Below are positions 23,988-32,445 of a stretch of DNA of 35,536 nucleotides, piece after piece (the stretch's first letter is position 1; every line of letters begins with the position of its first letter). Source of the stretch: Bacteroidota bacterium. GTDB taxonomy: Bacteria > Bacteroidota > Bacteroidia > Chitinophagales > Chitinophagaceae. The notes under the pieces are model-generated. The model saw nothing but the letters and a program-made list of their open reading frames with translations, was not told the origin of the DNA and did not search any database. Where the stretch lies: positions 1 to 35,536 of the forward strand of contig JABDFW010000031.1 in assembly GCA_013286305.1 (NCBI GenBank). Direction: 5' to 3'. Position numbers and translations under genes: made by a program.

Positions 23988-25193
23988 TCAACCTAATGTG
24001 TTCACAGCTTTATAAATTTCTTTTACATTATTTTCCCAGGAATGAGATGCAGCAAATGTTTTTCTTTCCTGTTGCAATGCCGGCGAATTTTCCGTTAAAG
24101 CGGTTTCAATTGCAGCCACATACTCTTCTGCAGTATTGCAGAGATAGGTGTAATTGCTAAATACAGTTTTCATAAAAGCCGTTTCAGTGGCTACTACCGG
24201 CTTACCCATAGCAAGATATTCATCAATCTTACGGGGATAATTGCCACGCGTTACTTCATTTATCACCTGCGGGTTAAGGCATACGTCAAAAGTATTAATA
24301 TATGCAGGTAATTGTTCAGGGCTTTTGCTACCTAAAAAATGCACATTAGGCAATGCATGCAAATCGCTTGTGCGAAAAACGTCATCCTCCGGCCCTACCA
24401 GCACTATTTGCCATTCGGGTTTTTCTGTCGCAATGCAATACAGCAAATGTATATCAAGCCTCAACGACTGTAAAGCGCCCACATAACCAATAACAGGTTT
24501 TGTAATGGGTTTAATATCACCGGGTACGGCATAGCTATCCTTACTAAATATTTCAAGGTCACACCCCTGACCTACATAATAGGATTTTTGGTTGTATTGG
24601 CGGCAATAATCTGCGAGATAAGTGGAGTTGGCAGCACAAAGATCACTTTTTGCTATCAGCTTTGGCTCAAGTGCAATACCGTGCAATTTCCAGTAATCAA
24701 CTGTTAGCAAATAATCCCTGGAATAATAAATACTCACACCAGGCTTAAGATTATCTTTTAAATAGAAGCACCTGAAAATATCATTATCGTTAAAGAGGAT
24801 AATATTTTTAAAACCCAATTGCTTTATCACTTTTTGAATAGACTGTGCAAATATTTTATTGTTACGTTTATTGAGCAGGTTAAATAAACCGGCACTTTTT
24901 ATCCAGTTAATTGATTCTATCATTTCATCCGGGTAATAGGTCCATAAATTATCCGCTATTTTTTCTAATCCATCCTGTCTGCCCCTAATGATCTTTAATC
25001 TTTTTTGCACTTTTGGTTCCTGTTTGCGGCGGTATAACGTTATCCTGTCAAGCGGGGAGTTTACATAAAGCACCCGGTTATGCTTACTGAATTCAACTGC
25101 AATATTTTTACAGTTGCTGCCAATCTCTACATCCCATGGCTGCTGGCCTACCATAACAATATCCCTGCCTTGTATCATATCATTAGATGCCAT
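23988..25193 (-). CDS. GT4-family glycosyltransferase
   Basis: 401 residues with a GT-B fold. The N-terminal domain begins DIVMVGQQPWDVEIGSNCKNIAVEFSK; the C-terminal domain shows VIGYVGALQSLRLDIHLLYCIA, WQIVLVGPED, NVHFLGSKSPEQLPAYINTFDVCLNPQ and the donor-binding RKIDEYLAMGKPVVATE. This series matches EPS/teichuronic-acid-type GT4 enzymes, which use a nucleotide sugar with retention of configuration. No membrane segments. The start overlaps the Wzy-like gene by 11 bases, so it is the last gene of the minus-strand EPS operon 30954-23988. Sugar and linkage unknown. Confidence 0.87.
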   Translation of the reverse strand: MASNDMIQGRDIVMVGQQPWDVEIGSNCKNIAVEFSKHNRVLYVNSPLDRITLYRRKQEPKVQKRLKIIRGRQDGLEKIADNLWTYYPDEMIESINWIKSAGLFNLLNKRNNKIFAQSIQKVIKQLGFKNIILFNDNDIFRCFYLKDNLKPGVSIYYSRDYLLTVDYWKLHGIALEPKLIAKSDLCAANSTYLADYCRQYNQKSYYVGQGCDLEIFSKDSYAVPGDIKPITKPVIGYVGALQSLRLDIHLLYCIATEKPEWQIVLVGPEDDVFRTSDLHALPNVHFLGSKSPEQLPAYINTFDVCLNPQVINEVTRGNYPRKIDEYLAMGKPVVATETAFMKTVFSNYTYLCNTAEEYVAAIETALTENSPALQQERKTFAASHSWENNVKEIYKAVNTLG

Positions 25194-26688
25194 TCAGTTG
25201 TTTGTTTTTTTGTTTGTCAAGCTGATAAGTAACCATTATTAATGCTACAGCAAGATAGAAATAGATGTTTGATGGAAACTGCACCAAAGCCTCCTGCGGG
25301 TAGTTGCCTATGTTAAAGGCAAATACTATCAGCGTCATGGCAAGGCAATAAGTTTTAAGCTCCGGGTCTTTAATGGCATAATAATTATTAATGCCCGTTC
25401 GTAAAATAATAAACATTAACAGGCAAAATAAGAATAACCCTATCCATCCTAATTCAACGGCCACGCGTACATAACCACTGTCAGGTGGAAAATTGGCTAA
25501 ATAGGACGCTGGTGCAAAACGTTGCCCCCAGGCACCGGTAGCGCCTAAACCGCCACCCATCGGGTGGGATAATATATAAGGCTGTATCCTTTTCTGGTTA
25601 GCTTTCCGTAGATTGAAAGAGGCATCATCTGACGGTTTAAATGCCGATTGAAAACGGTATAATGTGGGGCTTGAAGTGGGCACAAAAATAATTATCAATA
25701 TCAATACACCGGCAGCTATAGCAAATTGAAGTACCCGCCTGTTATACTTAAGCACCGCAAACAGCACAAGCGTAACAGGTATCAATACATAGGCGCCGCG
25801 TGTACCCGATGTTAACATGGCCCACAATAAAATAAACACGCAAAAACCCAGCACTATTTTTTTCCAGAACTTAATGGGGCCGGTCATTAAGGCTAAACAT
25901 AATATGCTGCTTACAACCATATTATAAGAGAATGCGACAGGATCGGACAGGAAAGAGAATTTACGCCAATGCCCGTCAATAAATAATAAGCCGGCAATAT
26001 TAGGGTCTGAATGCAGGTATGCCTCTTCCGAAGCGGAGAAGCCAATATATTCCTGTTTTAATCCATAAAGCGCGGCACAAAGGGAAAGGCATATCCAGGT
26101 TTTTAATATGATCTTTATAAAAGATACCGAACGTATATTATATAAAAATATAAAGTAGGTAAGCATTACCAATGCAACTGACCGAATGGTATAAACCCAT
26201 GCCAGCCTTGATTCGGCAGCGGGGTTAGCTATTTCCAGTATATTGTAAACTACCCATACCAGTATCATAGTGCTAACAGGGCCTCTCAGGACTTTCCAGT
26301 TAGGGTTGCTTCTCTGGTTTATAAAAAATCCAAGGAACAATAATGCCTGCAGCCCATCCATCAAAGTACCGAACGGAAAATTGATACCAAAGCTCGTGAT
26401 CAAAAAAAGCAGGTAAGCCATAACCAGCAGCAGCCATATACCAACACGCGGATAGGCAACTATAGCGTACAGCAAAGGCAATGCTACTATGCCAACTATA
26501 ATAAGCGCACCACCCGGTGCGCCCGTTTTAACAACAATAAAGGCAAAAGCTACAGAAGCAACAAAAAAAAGGATATAACCAAAAGGATTGTTGAGTTTCT
26601 GATCTCCAAACCATTTTTTAAGCAACGCAAACACAGATGCGGTTTTTTCTTTTTTATTTGGCTGTATGGGAATGTAAATGTTATCCAT
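25183..26688 (-). CDS. O-antigen polymerase/ligase-like membrane protein (Wzy/WaaL family)
   Basis: 501 residues with about 11-12 membrane segments. The large periplasmic loop near 345-420 contains SDDASFNLRKANQKRIQPYILSHP, GGGLGATGAWG and SGYVRVAVELGWIGLFLF, the arrangement typical of the O-antigen ligase/polymerase superfamily; R and H residues in that loop are usually needed for catalysis. It would polymerise flipped repeat units in the periplasm. Its ATG overlaps the stop of the 46-aa membrane protein by one base (TAATG), and its end overlaps the GT4 gene. Polymerase is favoured over ligase because Wzc-like and Wzx-like genes are present. Confidence 0.83.
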   Translation of the reverse strand: MDNIYIPIQPNKKEKTASVFALLKKWFGDQKLNNPFGYILFFVASVAFAFIVVKTGAPGGALIIVGIVALPLLYAIVAYPRVGIWLLLVMAYLLFLITSFGINFPFGTLMDGLQALLFLGFFINQRSNPNWKVLRGPVSTMILVWVVYNILEIANPAAESRLAWVYTIRSVALVMLTYFIFLYNIRSVSFIKIILKTWICLSLCAALYGLKQEYIGFSASEEAYLHSDPNIAGLLFIDGHWRKFSFLSDPVAFSYNMVVSSILCLALMTGPIKFWKKIVLGFCVFILLWAMLTSGTRGAYVLIPVTLVLFAVLKYNRRVLQFAIAAGVLILIIIFVPTSSPTLYRFQSAFKPSDDASFNLRKANQKRIQPYILSHPMGGGLGATGAWGQRFAPASYLANFPPDSGYVRVAVELGWIGLFLFCLLMFIILRTGINNYYAIKDPELKTYCLAMTLIVFAFNIGNYPQEALVQFPSNIYFYLAVALIMVTYQLDKQKNKQLNGI

Positions 26689-26828
26689 TAAAAGAAAAGT
26701 AACTTAAAAAAGAAAATAAATACGCTGATGAATGCGATAATAATAGCAACCTTTTTTGCGATGGCGTGTGTACGTACCGGATCGTTTTTTTTCAACAAAA
26801 CCTCTTTTGATATTGGATCAATTCTCAT
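26688..26828 (-). CDS. Small single-TM protein between GT2 and Wzy-like genes
   Basis: 46 residues: a positively charged N-terminal part (MRIDPISKEVLLKKNDPVRT, then HAIAKK) and one membrane helix (about 27-46). The start overlaps the end of the upstream GT2 gene by 11 bases, and the TAA overlaps the ATG of the Wzy-like gene by one base (TAATG). Both junctions suggest coupled translation. The charge distribution predicts the N-terminus inside the cell and a short tail in or across the membrane. I do not recognise the family. A subunit or regulator of the polymerase or of the membrane GT2 is suggested by position only. Confidence 0.75.
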   Translation of the reverse strand: MRIDPISKEVLLKKNDPVRTHAIAKKVAIIIAFISVFIFFFKLLFF

Positions 26829-28017
26829 CCTTAATGGTTTTAATGTCCTTAATATTTGCCGCGTGAAAATGTTTAGTAGCTACTGAACGCTGGTTTGCAC
26901 CCCTGGCTTTTAATAATGACCGCACCTGTATAGAAACAAAACGCGGAATATCTTTTAATGATGCAAATATTCTTTTGTCCGCATTGGAGCGTATTAATGC
27001 TATCATAAAACCTGCAACAAACAACAGCAAAGCAATAACCCACCAAACTGCGCCCCAGCTAAGGAGGAGTATATTAATAAACATGAATGCCATTGAAAGT
27101 ATAAGGAAAATAAACAAGGGCGGCCTCACCAGCATTATACCAAACAATAGCTGGTTAAGGTTTGGTGTTGTAATACCTTTGCCTATTAAAGAAAACCCAA
27201 ACCATGAATATCTAAACCAGGTATTTATCCACCGTGCCCTTTGGTTTACCAATTGGTCTGTGCGGGATGTTTTTTCATCAAACACCACTGCACCAGGTGC
27301 ACAGGCAATCCTGTAATTTCTTTTTACAATGGTATATTGAAGCACTTTGTCGAAACCAGCGCCTGACATATCACTGTTGCCAAGGCACTGCTTGTATAAT
27401 TCTGTGGTAAATGCCATACCCGAACCTGCAAGCGCAGCAGAAGAGCCTAATTCAAACAATATTTCACCGTCATAAAAATGATAATAAATATCTCTTGCAG
27501 CATCAAGGCAGGCGATAGTGGTATCAAGGTTCTTGGCTTTGCGTATCCCCTGTACGGCAGAAAATCCTTGGTCAAAAAATTTATTAAGTTCAGTTAAGTA
27601 CGCCGCATCTACCAGGTTATCACTGTCAATAATGGTAAGGTGTGTATGTGGCCGCCTGAAACGGTTAATGGCGTAAAAATGTGATCTTACATTGCTTTTC
27701 AATACTTCTTCCGGCCTTAGTATTATCACCCGCTGGTCATCAAAATGGAGTTGGGATATGTCACAATTATCAGCAACAATATAAACAAGATAATTACTGT
27801 AATTAACAGCCAGTATAGAATCTATTACAACCGGCAATGTATGGGTTTGTTCATATGCTGTTACAATAATAGCATAATCATAATTGCTGCGGGGTAATGC
27901 AATATGTTCCTTTTTGCCTTTTACAGTGTAAATTAAGTATAACAAAAGTGGCAAAACAAGATTGTAGCCTGCCAGTAATTGTACAATAAGCCACAGATAT
28001 ATTACAAATGAAGACAT
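26818..28017 (-). CDS. Membrane GT2 glycosyltransferase with QxxRW motif
   Basis: 399 residues. An N-terminal membrane segment (3-30), a GT-A domain with YAIIVTAYEQTHTLPVVIDSIL, the DxD-type TIIDSDNLVDAAY, and AALAGSGMAF, then QRARWINTWFRY, a QxxRW motif shared with processive synthases. Three or more hydrophobic helices follow (about 280-345), and the C-terminus is basic. Such enzymes build or extend chains at the membrane. It ends 11 bases inside the following 46-aa protein gene. It is separated by 49 bases from the upstream Wzc-like gene and belongs to the same minus-strand operon. Confidence 0.86.
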   Translation of the reverse strand: MSSFVIYLWLIVQLLAGYNLVLPLLLYLIYTVKGKKEHIALPRSNYDYAIIVTAYEQTHTLPVVIDSILAVNYSNYLVYIVADNCDISQLHFDDQRVIILRPEEVLKSNVRSHFYAINRFRRPHTHLTIIDSDNLVDAAYLTELNKFFDQGFSAVQGIRKAKNLDTTIACLDAARDIYYHFYDGEILFELGSSAALAGSGMAFTTELYKQCLGNSDMSGAGFDKVLQYTIVKRNYRIACAPGAVVFDEKTSRTDQLVNQRARWINTWFRYSWFGFSLIGKGITTPNLNQLLFGIMLVRPPLFIFLILSMAFMFINILLLSWGAVWWVIALLLFVAGFMIALIRSNADKRIFASLKDIPRFVSIQVRSLLKARGANQRSVATKHFHAANIKDIKTIKDEN

Positions 28018-28066
28018 TGATGTTATTTATTGGATTTATATGCTTTCGCTTACAGTAAAAACTGGC

Positions 28067-30196
28067 TTATGTTTTATTTAGTAGCCACCCTGCAAATGAT
28101 TTTCCAAGCCCGGAAAGATAAGCGGCGCCTTCTCTTTTTGCTTCTGTAATAGTTCTCCCCTTCTCAAAAACCGCCGCTGTTTTGTCAGTTACCTGTATCC
28201 ATTCTTTTGCCTTGTCCATCTCGCTAAGTGCTGCCGTTTCAATTAAAATGATGTCAAACCTGTTTTTAAGTTCTCCTAACTTTTCATTTATCAAATTTCT
28301 GCCCCCAATCTCCATTAACGATGTGCCACCGCCCCTGTTACCAAGAATATGTATTGCATTGGGGGTTGCATCCGGCGACGGTTGTTTACCTTTTAAATAA
28401 TCTTCCAGGTAATGTGTTGGTTTTACGATACCGGTGATTGATGGATGCGCGAAGTTGCCATCAATCAATAATATTTTTTTATCTGTCATTGCATAAGCGT
28501 ATGCAAGGCTAAGTGCAACAAATGTTTTACCCTCATTCTCAACAAGGCTGGTAATGGTTAGTACTTTATTGCTGTCACCCATTTCATGATCTACTTCAAA
28601 GCGGATGGATCTTAGTTCATTTCTAAACTGCAGAATATCTTTATTAACTGCTGCAGATTGCCACATTTCTTTTAGGTCCACTCCCCCGCCTTTTACTGTG
28701 TTCAAAGTGCCCAGTACAGGTGCATCTGTTTTAGCCACAAGTTCTTTTGCGTCAGTAATGGAATGGTCAAGGTAAAACATCACAAACAATATCATTATGC
28801 AAAACACAAGGCTGATCATACCGGAAAGAATGACCAGCAACATCTTCTTGGAAGGAAGAACACTTCCGGGCATTGCTTCCTGTATCTGCCTGAGTTGTAT
28901 TGAGAAGCTGGAGGTCATGCTTGTTTGATTAAACTTTCCCAGTATTTCAAGGTATTCCCTGCTTGCTACGTCAATATCATTTTCGTATGATTGTATCACC
29001 GCTTCGTGTGGCACCAGGGCGTCAAACTTACGGTTAAGCCTGTCTAATTCCTTAGCTATGGAACCTACACTATTCTGTGCAAGCTGAAGTGATATTTCCA
29101 TCGAAAGTTTTTGCGCTACAATATCCTGCTTGGCGGCAAGAGGATTGGTGATATACTTGTCAGAAGACTGGATGATCCTTTCATTAAGTATGCCCCTTAA
29201 AGAGTCTATCCTGCGCTTATAAGTTTCATCAAAATTACTTTTAACATAGTCTTCATTTAAATTATACAACTGGTCTTTAGCTGCAATAACATCGCCGTTT
29301 ACCTTTACCATAGCGCTCTCAACATACCTGCGGTCCTTAGGGTCAAAGCGGTTGTCAATATCTTTAAGCGCAGCTGTATAACCAATAATATCTTTTTCCG
29401 CAATTTCACGCCTTGTTTCAAAATCAGCTATTTGCCCGTACAGGCTTTTTGCCATTTCATTCAGGTTCAACACCCGGTTTTGGATCTTATAGTTCTTCAG
29501 CTCATTTATTTTTTGGTTCATAGCCGCATATTTTTCTTTAAGCAGCTTATCAAGAAAAGTAACGGCCTTAAGCTGGTTTTCTTTTACAATCGAAGTGTAA
29601 TAACTAATGAACTCCGTGCAAAGTGTATTTACAATGAATGCTGACAATTCGGGTTTTTCCGCCGTACATTCTACATCAATAAAGTCACTGTTGTTTACAC
29701 GGTAAACGGTAAGTTTTTTGTTAAGCGATACATCATCATATTGCATTGATTTAAGCACCTCGTAAAGTCCAGTTTCGTCTTTGTTCCATAAGGATAGCTC
29801 TGTCCTGTCCTGGTAATGTTTTTTATATACTTCAAGAGCATTCTTACGCACCTCCGGCGAAAGGGTATTGAAAAGCTTGCTTGGTGCCCTAAAGGGCGTT
29901 TTGGAGGTAAGGTCATGAATGATGAGTTGGTATGAAACCTGGTCAAGCATTTTTTTCAGCATCATCATCTGGGTAAGGTTGCTGAATTCCTGGCTTATCT
30001 TAGACTCCTGTACATCTCCCTGGTTCATTACCTGCTGCGACTGGTCAACAATGCCAGTAGCAATACGTGAAGTCGACATAAATTGATCAGGCAGGTAGCG
30101 CACAAGAAAATACGTAATGATAACAGTAACAACCGGTATGCAAATAAGCAGCAGCCTGCGCTTGTATAATAGCTTAAAAAATTTTATTATATCCAT
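28067..30196 (-). CDS. Wzc-like polysaccharide co-polymerase with P-loop domain lacking the tyrosine tail
   Basis: 709 residues. The Wzz domain has two membrane helices (about 15-34 and 452-474) around a long coiled-coil periplasmic part (200-415) and a Pro-rich segment before the second helix (AMPGSVLPSKK). The cytoplasmic domain (520-700) resembles bacterial tyrosine kinases: Walker A-like LVENEGKTF (K557), Walker A' ILLIDGNFAHPS (D579) and Walker B-like FDIILIET (647-654). The usual GEGKS/T has become NEGKT and no Tyr-rich C-terminal cluster exists; the only tyrosine near the end is Y693. It may therefore control chain length without the normal autophosphorylation switch. Start overlaps the TolC-like gene stop by one base. 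Confidence 0.88.
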   Translation of the reverse strand: MDIIKFFKLLYKRRLLLICIPVVTVIITYFLVRYLPDQFMSTSRIATGIVDQSQQVMNQGDVQESKISQEFSNLTQMMMLKKMLDQVSYQLIIHDLTSKTPFRAPSKLFNTLSPEVRKNALEVYKKHYQDRTELSLWNKDETGLYEVLKSMQYDDVSLNKKLTVYRVNNSDFIDVECTAEKPELSAFIVNTLCTEFISYYTSIVKENQLKAVTFLDKLLKEKYAAMNQKINELKNYKIQNRVLNLNEMAKSLYGQIADFETRREIAEKDIIGYTAALKDIDNRFDPKDRRYVESAMVKVNGDVIAAKDQLYNLNEDYVKSNFDETYKRRIDSLRGILNERIIQSSDKYITNPLAAKQDIVAQKLSMEISLQLAQNSVGSIAKELDRLNRKFDALVPHEAVIQSYENDIDVASREYLEILGKFNQTSMTSSFSIQLRQIQEAMPGSVLPSKKMLLVILSGMISLVFCIMILFVMFYLDHSITDAKELVAKTDAPVLGTLNTVKGGGVDLKEMWQSAAVNKDILQFRNELRSIRFEVDHEMGDSNKVLTITSLVENEGKTFVALSLAYAYAMTDKKILLIDGNFAHPSITGIVKPTHYLEDYLKGKQPSPDATPNAIHILGNRGGGTSLMEIGGRNLINEKLGELKNRFDIILIETAALSEMDKAKEWIQVTDKTAAVFEKGRTITEAKREGAAYLSGLGKSFAGWLLNKT

Positions 30197-30954
30197 CAGT
30201 TTATTTCCTCTAATTTTTTGCCGACCAATTCTTCCAGGCTGCTTTTAGCAACCAGCAATGAACCTTCAGATTCTATTTTTGATTGCGTTCGGTCAGAAAG
30301 ATTTATAAGGGCTTTATTATAATCGTCAAGCGACCCCTCTCCTTTTTCATATTTGTGCTTTATCATTTCCATATTGCTTTCAGCATCCAGCTCAACATTA
30401 GCGCGAACCTTAAGAATGGCCAGTTGCTGTACATATAAAAAATACCTTTCTTTAACCAATTCGGCAAGGTTAACATAGTATTCATCCCGTTCGTATTGGC
30501 TTACGTTAAGCTCTTCTTTTGCCTGTTTTATAAGTGTTGATTTTTGAAGCAGGCTTCCCAGGTTAAAAAATACGCCAACCTGGTAGCCGTTAAGGAAACT
30601 TGGGTTAACCAGTGTAGTGCTGTTATTGGGGCTATATAGAAAAGTGAACGTAAAAATATCAAACCAGCCCAGCTTCATTTTCTTTAAGTTAAAATTTGCA
30701 GCGGCAACCCGGTGGTCAAAGGCTTTTATCCGCGGATAATTTTGTTTGGCAGCCTCTATAAGTTTATCCAGCGTGGGATAAGATACTTCCGGTAACATAG
30801 AAGGTACAGATGTTTGAGCTCTTGTACTTAAAGTTGAAACAATAAAAACGAGCAATATGCAGTGCCGGAAAACCATATTAATAAGTTTATGAAAATTAGG
30901 TTTCTTAAAGATATTCTTATTTTTATTACCACCAAAGGGTTTCCTCATGGCCAT
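30196..30954 (-). CDS. Half-length TolC-like outer-membrane efflux protein
   Basis: 252 residues. A basic N-terminal extension, a hydrophobic signal segment (about 30-46, ending STRAQ), then TolC-like sequence PTLDKLIEAAKQNYPRIKAFDHRVAAANFNLKKMKLGWFDIF and long helices with heptad character (SQYERDEYYVNLAELVKERYF, MEMIKHKYEKGEGSLDDYNKAL). Full TolC proteins have two such repeats and about 430 residues; this has roughly one. A second start at MVFRHCILL (30876) would remove the basic extension. It is first in the minus-strand EPS operon, directly before the Wzc-like gene, where a Wza-type export protein is usually found. An oligomeric export channel or an accessory protein is possible. Confidence 0.75.
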   Translation of the reverse strand: MAMRKPFGGNKNKNIFKKPNFHKLINMVFRHCILLVFIVSTLSTRAQTSVPSMLPEVSYPTLDKLIEAAKQNYPRIKAFDHRVAAANFNLKKMKLGWFDIFTFTFLYSPNNSTTLVNPSFLNGYQVGVFFNLGSLLQKSTLIKQAKEELNVSQYERDEYYVNLAELVKERYFLYVQQLAILKVRANVELDAESNMEMIKHKYEKGEGSLDDYNKALINLSDRTQSKIESEGSLLVAKSSLEELVGKKLEEIN

Positions 30955-31013
30955 TGATAATTGGATTTTGTTCTATTGCGTTAAAGTAACGAAAATATTC
31001 AATCTTTAATAAA

Positions 31014-31050
31014 GTGATTGTAATTTGTAATATATTTCGTGAGCAATCAC
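31014..31050. promoter_or_regulatory. Inverted repeat GTGATTG-N23-CAATCAC between divergent EPS genes
   Basis: Perfect 7-bp arms at 31014-31020 and 31044-31050, in the 154-base region between the TolC-like operon (minus) and the acyltransferase gene (plus). The position fits a shared operator; no matching regulator can be named. Confidence 0.35.
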
Positions 31051-31108
31051 CAAAGAAAGCCTTGCTGAACATATATAGTTGCCTTATATTGAATACTAAA
31101 TTATAAGT

Positions 31109-31729
31109 ATGTCTATTGCAGACTCTATTAAAAATAACCCCCGGCTAAAGAAGCTTGTACATTGGATGCTTATTCCGAAGAACGATTACAGGCCCCGTTT
31201 TTGGGTAAGAAATTTTGCCAATATATTTTTTCATAAAAGAGGCAGGGGCTCAGTTATACGCCGCAGGGTAAGGATGGATGTATTGCCCTTTAATAAATTT
31301 GAATTGGGGGAACATTCCGTTATCGAAGACTTCAGTACCATTAACAACGGTGTGGGGGATGTATTTATCGGCAATAACACTCTTGTTGGAATGAGCAATG
31401 TATTAATAGGCCCTTTGCGTATAGGCAATAATGTTATCCTGGCGCAGAATATTGTAATAAGCGGCCTGAACCATATTTATGAAGATATACAGGTGCCTAT
31501 AGTGAAGCAAAATGTTACAACGTCGCCGATTGTTATAGGGGACGATTGCTGGATAGCGGCCAATGTGGTAATAACAGCAGGTGTAATCATAGGAAAGCAT
31601 TGTGTTATCGCTGCAGGTTCGGTGGTTACAAAAAGCATTCCCGATTACACTGTGGCAGCAGGAAACCCCGCGCGCGTTATTAAACAATATGATCATATCA
31701 GCGGAATATGGGCGCGGCCACCGGCATAA
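31109..31729 (+). CDS. Left-handed beta-helix (hexapeptide) acyltransferase
   Basis: 206 residues. From about residue 65 the sequence shows imperfect [LIV]-G-x4 hexapeptide repeats (IGNNTLVGMSNVLIGP, IGNNVILAQNIVISG, IGDDCWIAANVVITAG, IGKHCVIAAGSVV), ending in VAAGNPARVIKQ. The catalytic His is likely in GLNHIYED. The fold is that of serine/maltose/WcaF-type O-acetyltransferases, which transfer acetyl groups from acetyl-CoA to sugars. The N-terminal 60 residues are basic (KRGRGSVIRRRVRMD) with a hydrophobic segment. It stands at the end of the EPS locus, divergent from the TolC-like gene, and would add acetyl groups to the repeat unit; the substrate is inferred. Confidence 0.85.
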   Translation: MSIADSIKNNPRLKKLVHWMLIPKNDYRPRFWVRNFANIFFHKRGRGSVIRRRVRMDVLPFNKFELGEHSVIEDFSTINNGVGDVFIGNNTLVGMSNVLIGPLRIGNNVILAQNIVISGLNHIYEDIQVPIVKQNVTTSPIVIGDDCWIAANVVITAGVIIGKHCVIAAGSVVTKSIPDYTVAAGNPARVIKQYDHISGIWARPPA

Positions 31730-31790
31730 GCCCAGGCTGTTTAAATAAGGCGTACTTTTTTTATAACAACTACTTCACGATATAAAGAAA

Positions 31791-31798
31791 TATCTTTG
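31791..31798 (+). promoter_or_regulatory. Candidate Bacteroidota -7 promoter box for the Hpt gene
   Basis: TATCTTTG matches TAnnTTTG and lies 32 bases before the ATG at 31830. No clear -33 TTTG is seen at the standard spacing, so the call is tentative. Confidence 0.3.
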
Positions 31799-31829
31799 AA
31801 ACGGAGTTTGCCTGATAAAGCATTGTTTT

Positions 31830-32186
31830 ATGAGCACATTATACAGCCTTACAAAACTGGAATTGATAAGCGGGGGCGATGAAGAATTTATAACAGAAAT
31901 AAAGAAAGTATTTGCTGAAGAAGTGCTCTCTTCCCTCCATAAATTGAAAATCGCGACAGCAAATAAAGATTACAATAGCATCAAGCAGATCGCACACTCC
32001 ATCAAACCTTCTATTGACAGCCTTTCTATTGAATCGTTGTATGATGAAATAAGGCTTTTGGAGAGCCTGGCAAACAAGAAAGAAGATATGGAGGCGATTT
32101 TACTCCTGGCAGAAAAGGTGGATACCATACTTCGTGAAGTGATAGAAGATATGGAAAAAACCACCATATTAAAGAAACAAAGTTAA
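31830..32186 (+). CDS. Stand-alone Hpt phosphotransfer protein
   Basis: 118 residues, one four-helix Hpt domain with phospho-acceptor H56 in KQIAHSIKPSIDSLSIESL. It aligns with the Hpt of the hybrid kinase at 5279 (VAHKIKPSLYNLNINSIT), including the same H-x-I-K-P core, which suggests they share partners. It has no other domain. It would pass phosphate between the hybrid kinase and receivers such as those at 9335, 10116 and in the REC-PP2C protein. It is located just beyond the far end of the EPS locus, 100 bases after the acyltransferase gene and 16 bases before moaD; co-transcription with moaD is possible. Confidence 0.9.
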   Translation: MSTLYSLTKLELISGGDEEFITEIKKVFAEEVLSSLHKLKIATANKDYNSIKQIAHSIKPSIDSLSIESLYDEIRLLESLANKKEDMEAILLLAEKVDTILREVIEDMEKTTILKKQS

Positions 32187-32202
32187 AAGCACCAGGTTAA
32201 GT

Positions 32203-32445
32203 ATGACAATTAATGTTTTAGCATTTGGCATTGCAAAAGATATATTTGGAACCTCATCCATACAAGTTCAATTGGAAGATAAAATTACCGCAGGTGGGCT
32301 GAAGGCACTGCTTGAAACAACGTATCCCCGTTTAAAACAACTCTCATCTTTTATGTTAGCGGTTAATAATGAATATGCGCCGGCAGGTGATATTATTGAG
32401 GACACAGACGAGATTGCGGTTATTCCACCGGTTAGCGGAGGATAG
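32203..32445 (+). CDS. moaD: Molybdopterin synthase sulfur-carrier subunit MoaD
   Basis: 80 residues with the ubiquitin-like beta-grasp fold and the essential C-terminal di-glycine (PPVSGG). The last glycine is adenylated and then thiocarboxylated by a MoeB/MoeZ enzyme before donating sulfur to molybdopterin. The adenylating partner is encoded in the opposite direction immediately next to it: the two stop codons abut as TAGCTA at 32443-32448. No moaE, moaA or moaC gene is visible in the window, so the rest of the pathway must be elsewhere. Confidence 0.92.
   Translation: MTINVLAFGIAKDIFGTSSIQVQLEDKITAGGLKALLETTYPRLKQLSSFMLAVNNEYAPAGDIIEDTDEIAVIPPVSGG

Noticed and set aside
30955-31108. Sigma-54 promoter for the TolC-like operon or the acyltransferase
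   Set aside because: TTGGATTTTGTTCTATTGC has GG and GC but three bases too far apart; no other candidate fits on either strand.
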